Made by a program: the position numbers and the translations under genes
Source: Abyssibacter sp036156195
Lineage (GTDB): Bacteria; Pseudomonadota; Gammaproteobacteria; Nevskiales; OUC007
DNA length: 64,000 bases
Assembly: GCA_036156195.1 (NCBI GenBank)
Contig: JAYZUZ010000014.1
Span: 72,387-136,386 of the forward strand
Reading direction: 5' to 3'
The notes under the pieces: model-generated
What the model was told of the DNA's origin: nothing
The model's input: the letters and a program-made list of their open reading frames with translations, nothing else
Databases searched by the model: none
Shown: piece by piece, positions 1-7,584 of the stretch
Layout: the number at the start of each line of letters is the position of its first letter
How positions within the stretch are numbered: the stretch's first letter is position 1

Positions 1-1
1 C

Positions 2-283
2 CCCGAGATCATTGCCACCGAGGCACCGGAGTTGGTCGAGGAAGGCTGTCTGTCCGTTCCCGGCCACTATGACAAGGTGCAGCGACATGGCAAGACCACG
101 GTCAAGGCCTTGGACCGGGAGGGCAAGCCCTTCGAACTGACCGGCGAGGGGTTGCTGTCGCAGTGCATTCAGCACGAGATCGATCATCTCGATGGCAAGC
201 TCTATATCGACTACCTCTCCCAGCTCAAGCGCAACCGCATTCGCCGCAAGCTGGAAAAACAGCAACGACTCGGCAGCGACTGA
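2..283 (+). CDS. def: peptide deformylase, C-terminal part (5' end outside window)
   Basis: This enzyme removes the formyl group from the N-terminal Met of nascent proteins in the cytoplasm. The open frame enters from the window edge, so only the last 93 residues are present. They include the EGCLSVP motif, whose Cys is a metal ligand, and QHEIDHLDG, whose two His complete the Fe/Zn site and whose Glu is catalytic. The C-terminal basic tail (KRNRIRRKLEK) is typical of proteobacterial Def. It lies 20 bp before fmt, the usual def-fmt pairing, where the two enzymes add and remove the same formyl group. Identity is clear; the start cannot be judged. Confidence 0.97.
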   Translation, partial: PEIIATEAPELVEEGCLSVPGHYDKVQRHGKTTVKALDREGKPFELTGEGLLSQCIQHEIDHLDGKLYIDYLSQLKRNRIRRKLEKQQRLGSD

Positions 284-303
284 GTCCGCCCTCCGGATCT
301 GCC

Positions 304-1245
304 ATGAAAGTCGTCTACGCCGGGACACCGGAGTTTGCGGTGCCGCCGCTGCATGCACTGGTCGAGGCCGGTCACGAGGTTTGCCGTGTCTACACCCAGC
401 CGGACCGCCCCGCCGGGCGCGGTCGCAAGCCCACGCCCAGCCCGGTCAAACAAGCCGCCGAGGCATTGGGTCTGCCGTTACGACAACCCGCGTCACTGCG
501 GGATGACGAAACCCAGTCCTCGCTCGCGGCACTCCAGGCCGATGTCATGGTGGTAGTGGCCTACGGGCTGATTCTGCCGCCGGAGGTGCTGGAGATCCCG
601 CGCCTGGGCTGCGTCAACATCCACGCGTCGCTGCTGCCCCGTTGGCGCGGCGCGGCGCCCATTCAGCGCGCGATCCTGGCCGGAGATTCGGCAACCGGCG
701 TCAGCCTGATGCGCATGGACACGGGCCTGGATACGGGCCCGGTCCTGACCACCGCCAGCCTGCCCCTACACGGCGATGAAACCGCTCAGCAGGTGCACGA
801 TGCGCTGTCCCAGCTCGGCGCCCATGCTTTGCCGGATGCGCTGACAGGCCTGGACGATGGCTCACTCATCGCCGAGGCACAGCCGGCCGAGGGCAGCACC
901 TACGCACCCAAACTCGACAAGCAGGAAGCACGCATCGACTGGACGCAGGAAGCGGAAACCATTCACCGGGCGATCCGCGCCTTCAATCCTTGGCCCGTTG
1001 CTCACTCGCCGCTCGATGGCGCGAATACCCGTATCTGGAGCGCGCGACTGGGGCCCGCCAAGCTACACCACGGCGCGCCGGGCGAGATCATCGCTGCAAC
1101 GGAAGAGGGCTTGATCGTGGCCTGCGGAAACGGAGCCCTCACAGTGACCGAGCTGCAGTTCCCCGGGAAGCGGCGGATGCCTGCGGCCGAAGCTGCACGG
1201 GGTCGATCACTCGCCGGCAAACGTTTCTCCCCCCTTGAAAGCTGA
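304..1245 (+). CDS. fmt: methionyl-tRNA formyltransferase
   Basis: Transfers a formyl group from 10-formyltetrahydrofolate to Met-tRNA(fMet), making the bacterial initiator tRNA. The 313-residue length is normal. The N-terminal Rossmann-like domain starts VVYAGTPEFAVPPL, and the folate/catalytic motif is NIHASLLPRWRGAAPI, with catalytic Asn and His, followed by the catalytic Asp in MDTGLDTGP. The C-terminal tRNA-binding domain ends in GKRFSP. I chose the ATG at 304 because the family begins at this KVVYAGTP segment; the longer in-frame extension upstream lies inside def. It is cotranscribed with def and overlaps rsmB by 11 bp. Confidence 0.97.
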   Translation: MKVVYAGTPEFAVPPLHALVEAGHEVCRVYTQPDRPAGRGRKPTPSPVKQAAEALGLPLRQPASLRDDETQSSLAALQADVMVVVAYGLILPPEVLEIPRLGCVNIHASLLPRWRGAAPIQRAILAGDSATGVSLMRMDTGLDTGPVLTTASLPLHGDETAQQVHDALSQLGAHALPDALTGLDDGSLIAEAQPAEGSTYAPKLDKQEARIDWTQEAETIHRAIRAFNPWPVAHSPLDGANTRIWSARLGPAKLHHGAPGEIIAATEEGLIVACGNGALTVTELQFPGKRRMPAAEAARGRSLAGKRFSPLES

Positions 1246-2500
1246 CGCGCGCGCCGAAGCCGCCCGGGTGGTCGCCACCGTACTCGGCGGGCGCTCCCTG
1301 GATGAGGCCCTGTCCACGATGGCGGCGCTCAACGATGCGCGAGATCGCGGATTTGTCCGCGTACTGGCCAGCGCGGTACTCAGGGACTGGCGAGCGCTCG
1401 ATGCCCTGATTACCCGCATGACCCAGCGGCCACCCGCCCCGCCAGTCCGCGCGCTACTGGCGGTCGGACTGGCGCAGCTACGCGCGCTGGATACGCCCGA
1501 ACATGCGGCGGTGTCGGCGACGGTGAACGCCACGCGGGCACTCGGCCAACCCAAGTCACGCGGTCTGGTCAATGCGGTGCTGCGGCGCTACCTACGCGAG
1601 CGTCAGGCGCTGGACGCGACTCTGCCCCGGGTCTGGTTGCCACCCTGGCTGGCCGACCGGATACGCGGGGACTGGGGGGAGGCTGCCGACGCCGTCATCG
1701 CACAATCCCGGATTCCCGGCCCCATGACCCTGCGCGTGCACCGTCGCAGGATGACGCTGGACGACGCCACCCAAGCCTTGCAGCAGGCCGGCCATGCCGT
1801 GCGCCCCATCCCCGGCATGCCCGATGCACTGGTGCTGGAACAGCCGGTGGATATCAGCAGCCTGCCGGGCTTCGAAGAAGGCTGGTTGTCCGTGCAGGAT
1901 GCCTCAGCACAGCGCGCTGCCGAGCTCATCGCACCCCGGGACGGCGAGCGGATACTCGATGCCTGCGCCGCGCCCGGCGGCAAGACAGCGCATTTGCTGG
2001 AGCGGGCCGCCGTCGATGTCACCGCCATCGACTGTGTGGCCGAACGGCTGGCGCGCGTGGAGGACACGCTGGCCCGACTGGGCCTGCAGGCCACAACGCT
2101 GGCAGAAGACGCCACAACGCCAAACGACTGGTGGGATGGCCGCGCCTTCGACGCCATTTTGATCGACGCGCCCTGTTCCGGCACAGGGGTGATCCGCCGC
2201 CATCCGGATATCCCCTGGCTGCGGCGGCCTGCCGACATCGACCGGCTGGTCAGCCTGCAGCGCAAACTGCTGGACCGGCTCTGGCCGTTGCTGCGCCCAG
2301 GTGGACGGCTCGTCTACGCCACTTGCTCGGTGCTGTCCGCAGAGAACGCCGGACAGGTCCAGGCCTGGCTAAGCCATACAACCGATGCCCGGGCACGCTC
2401 ACTGCCCGACTGGGGCGAGACCGCTGGTCCGGGGCGCCGCATCCAACCCGGCGGAGATTTCGATGGGTTCTATTACAGCGTCATCGAGAAATCGGATTGA
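1235..2500 (+). CDS. rsmB: 16S rRNA m5C967 methyltransferase RsmB
   Basis: SAM-dependent methyltransferase that makes m5C967 in 16S rRNA. The 421 residues comprise an N-terminal NusB-like RNA-binding domain (about 1-140) and a C-terminal Rossmann methyltransferase. Visible motifs are the SAM loop DACAAPGGKT (near 242-251), DAPCSGTG (near 310), which carries one catalytic-cycle Cys, and ATCSV (near 363), which carries the other. The start is a TTG at 1235 inside the end of fmt (11-bp overlap). No ATG gives a full NusB domain, so the TTG is preferred. The def-fmt-rsmB-trkA order is a classic gammaproteobacterial cluster. Confidence 0.95.
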   Translation: MKADARAEAARVVATVLGGRSLDEALSTMAALNDARDRGFVRVLASAVLRDWRALDALITRMTQRPPAPPVRALLAVGLAQLRALDTPEHAAVSATVNATRALGQPKSRGLVNAVLRRYLRERQALDATLPRVWLPPWLADRIRGDWGEAADAVIAQSRIPGPMTLRVHRRRMTLDDATQALQQAGHAVRPIPGMPDALVLEQPVDISSLPGFEEGWLSVQDASAQRAAELIAPRDGERILDACAAPGGKTAHLLERAAVDVTAIDCVAERLARVEDTLARLGLQATTLAEDATTPNDWWDGRAFDAILIDAPCSGTGVIRRHPDIPWLRRPADIDRLVSLQRKLLDRLWPLLRPGGRLVYATCSVLSAENAGQVQAWLSHTTDARARSLPDWGETAGPGRRIQPGGDFDGFYYSVIEKSD

Positions 2501-2633
2501 CTTGTCAGTTAGTCAGGCCAGTCGTAAGGTGCGCAGCCAATGAGACTCTGGGCTTGCGTATGCAGCATGTGATGTCGTCGCTCCGCGAGCGGGCCGACAA
2601 GGCCCGGATGCGCCCGAGACCCGGAAGCGTCGA

Positions 2634-4007
2634 GTGAAGATCATCATTCTGGGTGCCGGTCAGGTCGGCTCCACACTGGCTGAGAACCTCGCCGACGAAG
2701 CCAATGACGTCACCGTCATCGACACCGACGCGGGCTTGCTGCAGGACCTGGCCGACCGCCTCGACATCCGCACCGTCCACGGCTCGGCGTCTTACCCCAA
2801 CATTCTCCGACAGGCCGGCGCTGACGACGCCGACATGATCATCGCGGTCACCGATTCCGACGAGATCAACATGATCGCCTGTCAGATCGCCTACACGCTG
2901 TTCCACACACCCACCAAGATCGCGCGCGTCCGTGCGGCCGAGTACCTGAACGAGAAAAACCTGTTCAATCAGGAAGCGCTGCCGGTGGACATGCACATCA
3001 GCCCGGAGCAGCTGGTGACGGATTACATCCGGCGGCTGATCAAGTACCCGGGTGCGCTGCAGGTCGTGGATTTCGCGGACGGCCGCGTGCGCCTCGTCGG
3101 GGTGCGGGCCTACTACGGCGGTCCACTGGTCGGCCAGGAGCTGCGGGAGCTGGCCCAGCACATCCCAGGGGTCGAAACCCGGGTCGCCGCCATCTACCGT
3201 CGCGGCAAACCGATCATCCCCGAAGGCGATACCGTCATCGAGGCCGAGGACGAGGTCTTTTTTGTCGCCGACCAGCGCGACATTTCCAAGGTGATTTCTG
3301 AGCTCCGCAAGACCGACAAGGAGGTCAAGCGCGTCATCCTGGCCGGTGGGGGCAACATCGGCCTGCGCCTGGCCCGGGCGCTGGAAGGTCATTGCCAGGT
3401 CAAACTCATCGAACGCTCGCGGGAGCGCGCACGTCATCTCGCCGAGCAGCTCAATCACACGGTGGTGCTGGTCGGCGACGCGGCCAGCGAAAACCTGCTG
3501 CTGGAAGAGCACATCGAATCAGCGGACGTGTTCTGCGCCGTCACCAACGATGACGAGGCCAATATCCTCTCTGCGATGCTGGCCAAGCAGCTCGGAGCAC
3601 GCAAGGCCATGGCCCTGATCAACCGCCTGGCCTATGTGGATCTGGTCGAAGGTGGCGCGGTCGATATCGCCATTTCGCCGCAGCAATCGACGGTATCGGC
3701 GCTGTTGGCGCATGTTCGACGCGGTGACGTGGTCCGCGTGCATAACCTGCGGCGCGGAGCTGCGGAGGCCATCGAGGCGGTGGCCCATGGCGATCCCAAG
3801 TCATCAAAGGTCGTGGGGCGTACGGTCGAGGAAATCGCCTTGCCCAAGGGGACGACCATTGGCGCCATCGTTCGGGGCGATCAGGTGCTGATGGCCCATC
3901 ACGACACCGTGATCGAACCGGAAGATCACGTCATCATGTTCATCGTGGACAAGGCGTTGACGCCCAAGGTGGAGCGTCTGTTCCAGGTTGGGGTGACCTT
4001 TATCTAG
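2634..4007 (+). CDS. trkA: Trk potassium uptake regulatory subunit TrkA
   Basis: Cytoplasmic NAD-binding subunit that gates the TrkH potassium channel. At 457 residues it has the duplicated architecture of the family. There are two RCK halves: the first Rossmann motif is GAGQVGSTLA at residues 7-16 and the second is AGGGNIGLRLA near residue 238. Each is followed by a TrkA-C domain. The start is a GTG at 2634, directly giving KIIILGAGQVG, the conserved N-terminus. The 133 bp after rsmB shows no gene. trkH follows 131 bp downstream on the same strand, so both Trk subunits are encoded here. Confidence 0.96.
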   Translation: MKIIILGAGQVGSTLAENLADEANDVTVIDTDAGLLQDLADRLDIRTVHGSASYPNILRQAGADDADMIIAVTDSDEINMIACQIAYTLFHTPTKIARVRAAEYLNEKNLFNQEALPVDMHISPEQLVTDYIRRLIKYPGALQVVDFADGRVRLVGVRAYYGGPLVGQELRELAQHIPGVETRVAAIYRRGKPIIPEGDTVIEAEDEVFFVADQRDISKVISELRKTDKEVKRVILAGGGNIGLRLARALEGHCQVKLIERSRERARHLAEQLNHTVVLVGDAASENLLLEEHIESADVFCAVTNDDEANILSAMLAKQLGARKAMALINRLAYVDLVEGGAVDIAISPQQSTVSALLAHVRRGDVVRVHNLRRGAAEAIEAVAHGDPKSSKVVGRTVEEIALPKGTTIGAIVRGDQVLMAHHDTVIEPEDHVIMFIVDKALTPKVERLFQVGVTFI

Positions 4008-4138
4008 GGAGGCCGGCATCCGGTGGCACCACCATCGCCTGCGGCCTGGGGAGGACCGATTGATCGCAATGCCATGCCCGCAGAATGCCTGCTGCCCGGC
4101 CTCACCCGCCGGTTCGCGCGCGGCTGCACGCTAGGTTC

Positions 4139-5596
4139 ATGCTGAACGACTTCAGCCCCGTCCAGCGCATCGTCGGCCAGCTGCTGATGATGTTCTCCAT
4201 CAGCATGCTGCCCCCGGCTGCGGTCGGACTTTATTTCGGCGACGGCGGCGTCGCCGCCTTCGTCGCGGCGTTTTTCATCACCGTGTGCACTGGCGCAGCC
4301 GTCTGGTACCCGGCCCGGGACAAGCGACGCGAGCTGAAGATTCGCGACGGCATGCTCGTAGTGGTGTTGTTCTGGGTGGTGCTGTCGCTCTTCGGTGCGA
4401 TTCCGCTGTACCTGTTCGAGCGACCGTTTCTGTCCATTACGGATGCGGTCTTTGAATCGGTGTCCGGCCTCACGACCACAGGCGCAACCATTCTGGTAGG
4501 CATCGATTCACTGCCGCACTCCGTGCTGTGGTATCGCCAGCAGCTCCATTTCCTCGGGGGGATGGGCATCATCGTGCTGGCAGTGGCGATTCTCCCGCTG
4601 CTGGGCGTCGGTGGCATGCAGCTGTACCGGGCGGAAACGCCAGGCCCGATGAAGGACGCCAAGCTCACGCCTCGGATTACCGAAACGGCCAAGACACTCT
4701 GGCTGATCTACGTCGGCCTGACGGTGGTCTGCAGCGTCGCCTTCTGGCTGGCCGGCATGACCTGGTTCGACGCCATTGCGCACAGCATGTCCACCGTGGC
4801 TACGGGCGGCTTCTCCACCCATGACCAGAGCATGGGCTATTACAACAGCGCCTTGATTGAATCGATCGCAGTGGTCTTCATGATCCTGGGCTCACTGAAC
4901 TTTGGCCTGCACTACCTAGCTTGGCGATCAGCATCGCTCAACGGTTACATCAAGGACACGGAAACCCGCACCTTTTTCCTGGCCATGCTCATCGTCACGC
5001 TGGTCGGCACCGCCTATCTCTACCTCGAAGGCACCTACGCCCGCTTGCCCGAGTCCTTCATGGCCTCGCTGTTTCAGGTCGTCTCGATCGGCACCACGAC
5101 GGGATTCACCACCGCCGAATACACGCTCTGGCCCAGTTTTTTGCCCATGTTGCTGTTGCTCGGCTCGTTTGTCGGTGGCTGTGCCGGCGGCACGACAGGC
5201 GGCATGAAAGTCATTCGCTTCTCGCTCATCGTCCGCCAGGGCCGTCGCGAGATCATGCAACTGCTCCACCCCAGCGCCGAGCTACCCATCAAAGTCGGCA
5301 CCAAGCGCGTGCCCGACCGGGTCATTAACGCCGTCTGGGGGTTCTTCGCGGCCTATGTGCTGATCTTCGTCACTATGCTGCTCGCGCTCATGGGCTTTGG
5401 GCTCGACGAGGTCACCGCCTGGTCAGCGGTGGCCGCCTGTCTGAACAACCTGGGTCCGGGGCTCGGCGATGTCGCAACCAACATGGCCTCGCTGGGCGAC
5501 CCGGAAAAGTGGATTCTCGTACTCGCCATGTTCTTTGGCCGGCTTGAGATTTTCACCCTGCTGGCGATCTTCACGCCGGCGTTCTGGCGTCGATGA
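4139..5596 (+). CDS. trkH: Trk potassium uptake channel TrkH
   Basis: Inner-membrane potassium-translocating subunit that works with TrkA. About ten to twelve hydrophobic helices run through the protein. Selectivity-filter-like pore loops are visible at SGLTTTGAT, STVATGGFS, SIGTTTGFT and CLNNLGPG, the four quasi-repeats of the SKT family. I chose the ATG at 4139 (MLNDFSPVQRIVG) rather than the in-frame ATG at 4085. The 18 extra residues are Arg/Pro-rich and not membrane-like, and 485 residues matches E. coli TrkH closely. The stop overlaps the next gene by 4 bp (ATGA). Confidence 0.95.
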   Translation: MLNDFSPVQRIVGQLLMMFSISMLPPAAVGLYFGDGGVAAFVAAFFITVCTGAAVWYPARDKRRELKIRDGMLVVVLFWVVLSLFGAIPLYLFERPFLSITDAVFESVSGLTTTGATILVGIDSLPHSVLWYRQQLHFLGGMGIIVLAVAILPLLGVGGMQLYRAETPGPMKDAKLTPRITETAKTLWLIYVGLTVVCSVAFWLAGMTWFDAIAHSMSTVATGGFSTHDQSMGYYNSALIESIAVVFMILGSLNFGLHYLAWRSASLNGYIKDTETRTFFLAMLIVTLVGTAYLYLEGTYARLPESFMASLFQVVSIGTTTGFTTAEYTLWPSFLPMLLLLGSFVGGCAGGTTGGMKVIRFSLIVRQGRREIMQLLHPSAELPIKVGTKRVPDRVINAVWGFFAAYVLIFVTMLLALMGFGLDEVTAWSAVAACLNNLGPGLGDVATNMASLGDPEKWILVLAMFFGRLEIFTLLAIFTPAFWRR

Positions 5597-5907
5597 GCCT
5601 GCGCCCGCGGCTGGAGGCGGCACTGGCCGCAGGGCAGGATTCGGCCCTGCTGCGCTTCACCCTGGGCGACCTGCTGTTCAAGGCGGGCGAGCTGGACACC
5701 GCCATCCAGCATTTGCAGCAGGCCGTCGCGCTGGACCCTCAGTATTCCGCGGCCTGGGCGCTGTTGGGCCGCAGCCAACTCAAGGCCGGGCAACCCCAGG
5801 CCGCACACGAAACGCTGACGCAAGGACTGGCCGTCGCCCAGGCACAGGGCGACCGCCAAGCCGAACGCAGCATGCAGGTGTTTCTCAAGCGCATCGACCG
5901 TCGTTAG
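5593..5907 (+). CDS. small TPR-repeat protein
   Basis: A 104-residue protein made of about two and a half tetratricopeptide repeats, for example LLRFTLGDLLFKAGELDTAI with AVALDPQYSAAWALLGRSQLK. It has no signal peptide or membrane helix, so it is probably a cytoplasmic protein-interaction module. It starts on the ATGA shared with the trkH stop, so it is translationally coupled to trkH, but nothing in the sequence shows a role in potassium uptake. Similar small TPR proteins are often annotated only by fold. Confidence 0.8.
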   Translation: MSLRPRLEAALAAGQDSALLRFTLGDLLFKAGELDTAIQHLQQAVALDPQYSAAWALLGRSQLKAGQPQAAHETLTQGLAVAQAQGDRQAERSMQVFLKRIDRR

Positions 5908-5997
5908 GGAAGCACGGATCTCGTTGCGTTGCGCGTCCCACAGCAGCATGCGAGCCTTGGCCCGCGCCTGACACCGCACCCACCCAAGAGTCCCGAC

Positions 5998-6939
5998 ATG
6001 TCCGTTTTCACCCCAGTCACCCGCCGTTCCCTGGAACCTTTTCTGGCGGGCTACGATGTCGGCCCGCTGGTCAATTTCCATGGCATTAGCGAAGGCGTCG
6101 AGAACACGAATTATTTTGTCGACACCCGGGATGGCCAGTTTGTCCTGACCCTGTTCGAGCGGCTGGATTACGAGCAATTGCCGTATTTTCTCGGCCTGAT
6201 GGACCATCTGAACCGGCAAGGTGTACCGACCCCGGCACCACGGCGGACCCGCGACGGCGCACTCAGCCAGCCCTTGCTGGGCAAACCGGCCGCCCTGGTC
6301 GACCGTATCCCCGGCATCGGCGTAGCCGACGCCTCGGCCCAGCAATGCGCTGCAGTAGGTCAAGCACTGGCGCGTCTGCACACGGATGGTCAGGGCTTCG
6401 ACGGCCATCGACCGCCGGACCGCAGCACCGACTGGTGGCAAACCACCGCCCGGGCCCTGCATTCGCATCTTGCGGCCGACGAACGCGAGTTGCTGGACGA
6501 TGAACTGGCCTTTCAGGCCAGCGTAAACCGGAGCGCATTGCCCACCGGCATCATCCATGCTGACCTGTTTCGCGACAATGCGCTGTTCGCCGGAGAACAG
6601 CTGTCGGGGCTGATCGACTGGTACTACGCCTGCAATGACCGGTTCATTTATGACCTGGCCGTGGCCGTCAACGACTGGTGTGTGGACGAGTACTGGGCGC
6701 CGCGCACCGATCACTGGACACAGTTGCTGGCGGCCTACGCCGCCGTGCGCCCCTTCACCGACGCCGAGCGCGCGGTGTGGAGTGCCGAGCTGCGCGCCAG
6801 CGCACTGCGATTCTGGCTGTCCCGGCTCTACGATCGCTGCTTCCCCCGTGGCGGCGATCTGACCCTGATCAAGGACCCGACCCCCCAACGCCGGCGCCTG
6901 GAACGCTGGCGTGCCGGCGAAGCACTGCCACTGCCCTGA
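5998..6939 (+). CDS. thrB: homoserine kinase (type II, APH fold)
   Basis: Phosphorylates L-homoserine in threonine synthesis. At 313 residues it belongs to the aminoglycoside-phosphotransferase-fold ThrB family, not the GHMP family of E. coli. Evidence is the N-terminal VFTPVTRRSLEPFLAGYDVG, the SEGVENTNYFV nucleotide loop, the catalytic loop GIIHADLFRDNALF and the metal-binding LIDWYYACND. The ATG at 5998 directly precedes the conserved start. A GST gene follows 18 bp downstream, so the two are probably cotranscribed. Confidence 0.93.
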   Translation: MSVFTPVTRRSLEPFLAGYDVGPLVNFHGISEGVENTNYFVDTRDGQFVLTLFERLDYEQLPYFLGLMDHLNRQGVPTPAPRRTRDGALSQPLLGKPAALVDRIPGIGVADASAQQCAAVGQALARLHTDGQGFDGHRPPDRSTDWWQTTARALHSHLAADERELLDDELAFQASVNRSALPTGIIHADLFRDNALFAGEQLSGLIDWYYACNDRFIYDLAVAVNDWCVDEYWAPRTDHWTQLLAAYAAVRPFTDAERAVWSAELRASALRFWLSRLYDRCFPRGGDLTLIKDPTPQRRRLERWRAGEALPLP

Positions 6940-6957
6940 CCTGCCGGGAGGCCAACC

Positions 6958-7560
6958 ATGCAACTGCTGTGTACCCTGACCTCGCCCTTTGCGCGCAAGG
7001 TGCGCATGTTCGCCATCGAAAAGGGACTGGGCGATGTCCTGCACGTAGTGACCGCCAATCCGCTGGAGGATCCGGCTGCCCTGCTACGCGTGAATCCGCT
7101 GGCCAAGATTCCGGCCCTGATCACGGCAGAGGGCGAGCCGCTTTATGACAGCCGGGTGATCTGCGCCTTTTTGGACAGCCTGGCGGCGACACCTCGGCTC
7201 ATCCCGGACGCCGGCAACCAGCGCTGGATCGTGCTGCGGCGCGAGGCGCTGGCCGACGGCCTGATGGACGCTGCCGTTGCCATCGTCTTCGAACGGCGGC
7301 GTCCTGCACCGGAGCAGTCCGCAGAATGGCTGGACCGTTGGTTGGCGAAGATCGAGCGGGCGCTGGTTGCGATGGAGGAGGAGCATCGATCCGACGCCCT
7401 GGTCGCCGCTCGCCTGGATGGCATTGCCTGCGCTGCCGCCCTGGGCTATCTGGCATTTCGCCTGCCGGAGATCGACTGGACCGCGACCCACCCCGCACTG
7501 GCCAACTGGTGGGCTGACGTGGCCCAGCGCCCTGCCGTCACGCAGACGGCCGCGCCGTAA
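6958..7560 (+). CDS. glutathione S-transferase family protein
   Basis: A 200-residue cytosolic glutathione transferase. The thioredoxin-like N-domain begins MQLLCTLTSPFARKVRMF, with the Ser/Cys-type active-site segment TSPFARKV. The cis-Pro is in AKIPALI and the glutathione-gamma-glutamyl site in LYDSRVICAFLD (DS pair). An all-helical C-domain follows. A GGGAGG-like ribosome site precedes the ATG. Substrate unknown. It ends 24 bp before the convergent TonB receptor gene. Confidence 0.88.
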   Translation: MQLLCTLTSPFARKVRMFAIEKGLGDVLHVVTANPLEDPAALLRVNPLAKIPALITAEGEPLYDSRVICAFLDSLAATPRLIPDAGNQRWIVLRREALADGLMDAAVAIVFERRRPAPEQSAEWLDRWLAKIERALVAMEEEHRSDALVAARLDGIACAAALGYLAFRLPEIDWTATHPALANWWADVAQRPAVTQTAAP

Positions 7561-7584
7561 ACCGGCGCCGACCCTGACGCTCCG

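Noticed and set aside
4085..4138. Longer TrkH start at 4085
   Set aside because: Adds 18 Arg/Pro/Ala residues not found in TrkH; the ATG at 4139 gives the normal length.
5353..7044. 563-residue open frame on the minus strand across trkH, TPR, thrB and GST
   Set aside because: It is antisense to four well-recognised genes and shows no family motif; long shadow frames are expected at this GC content.
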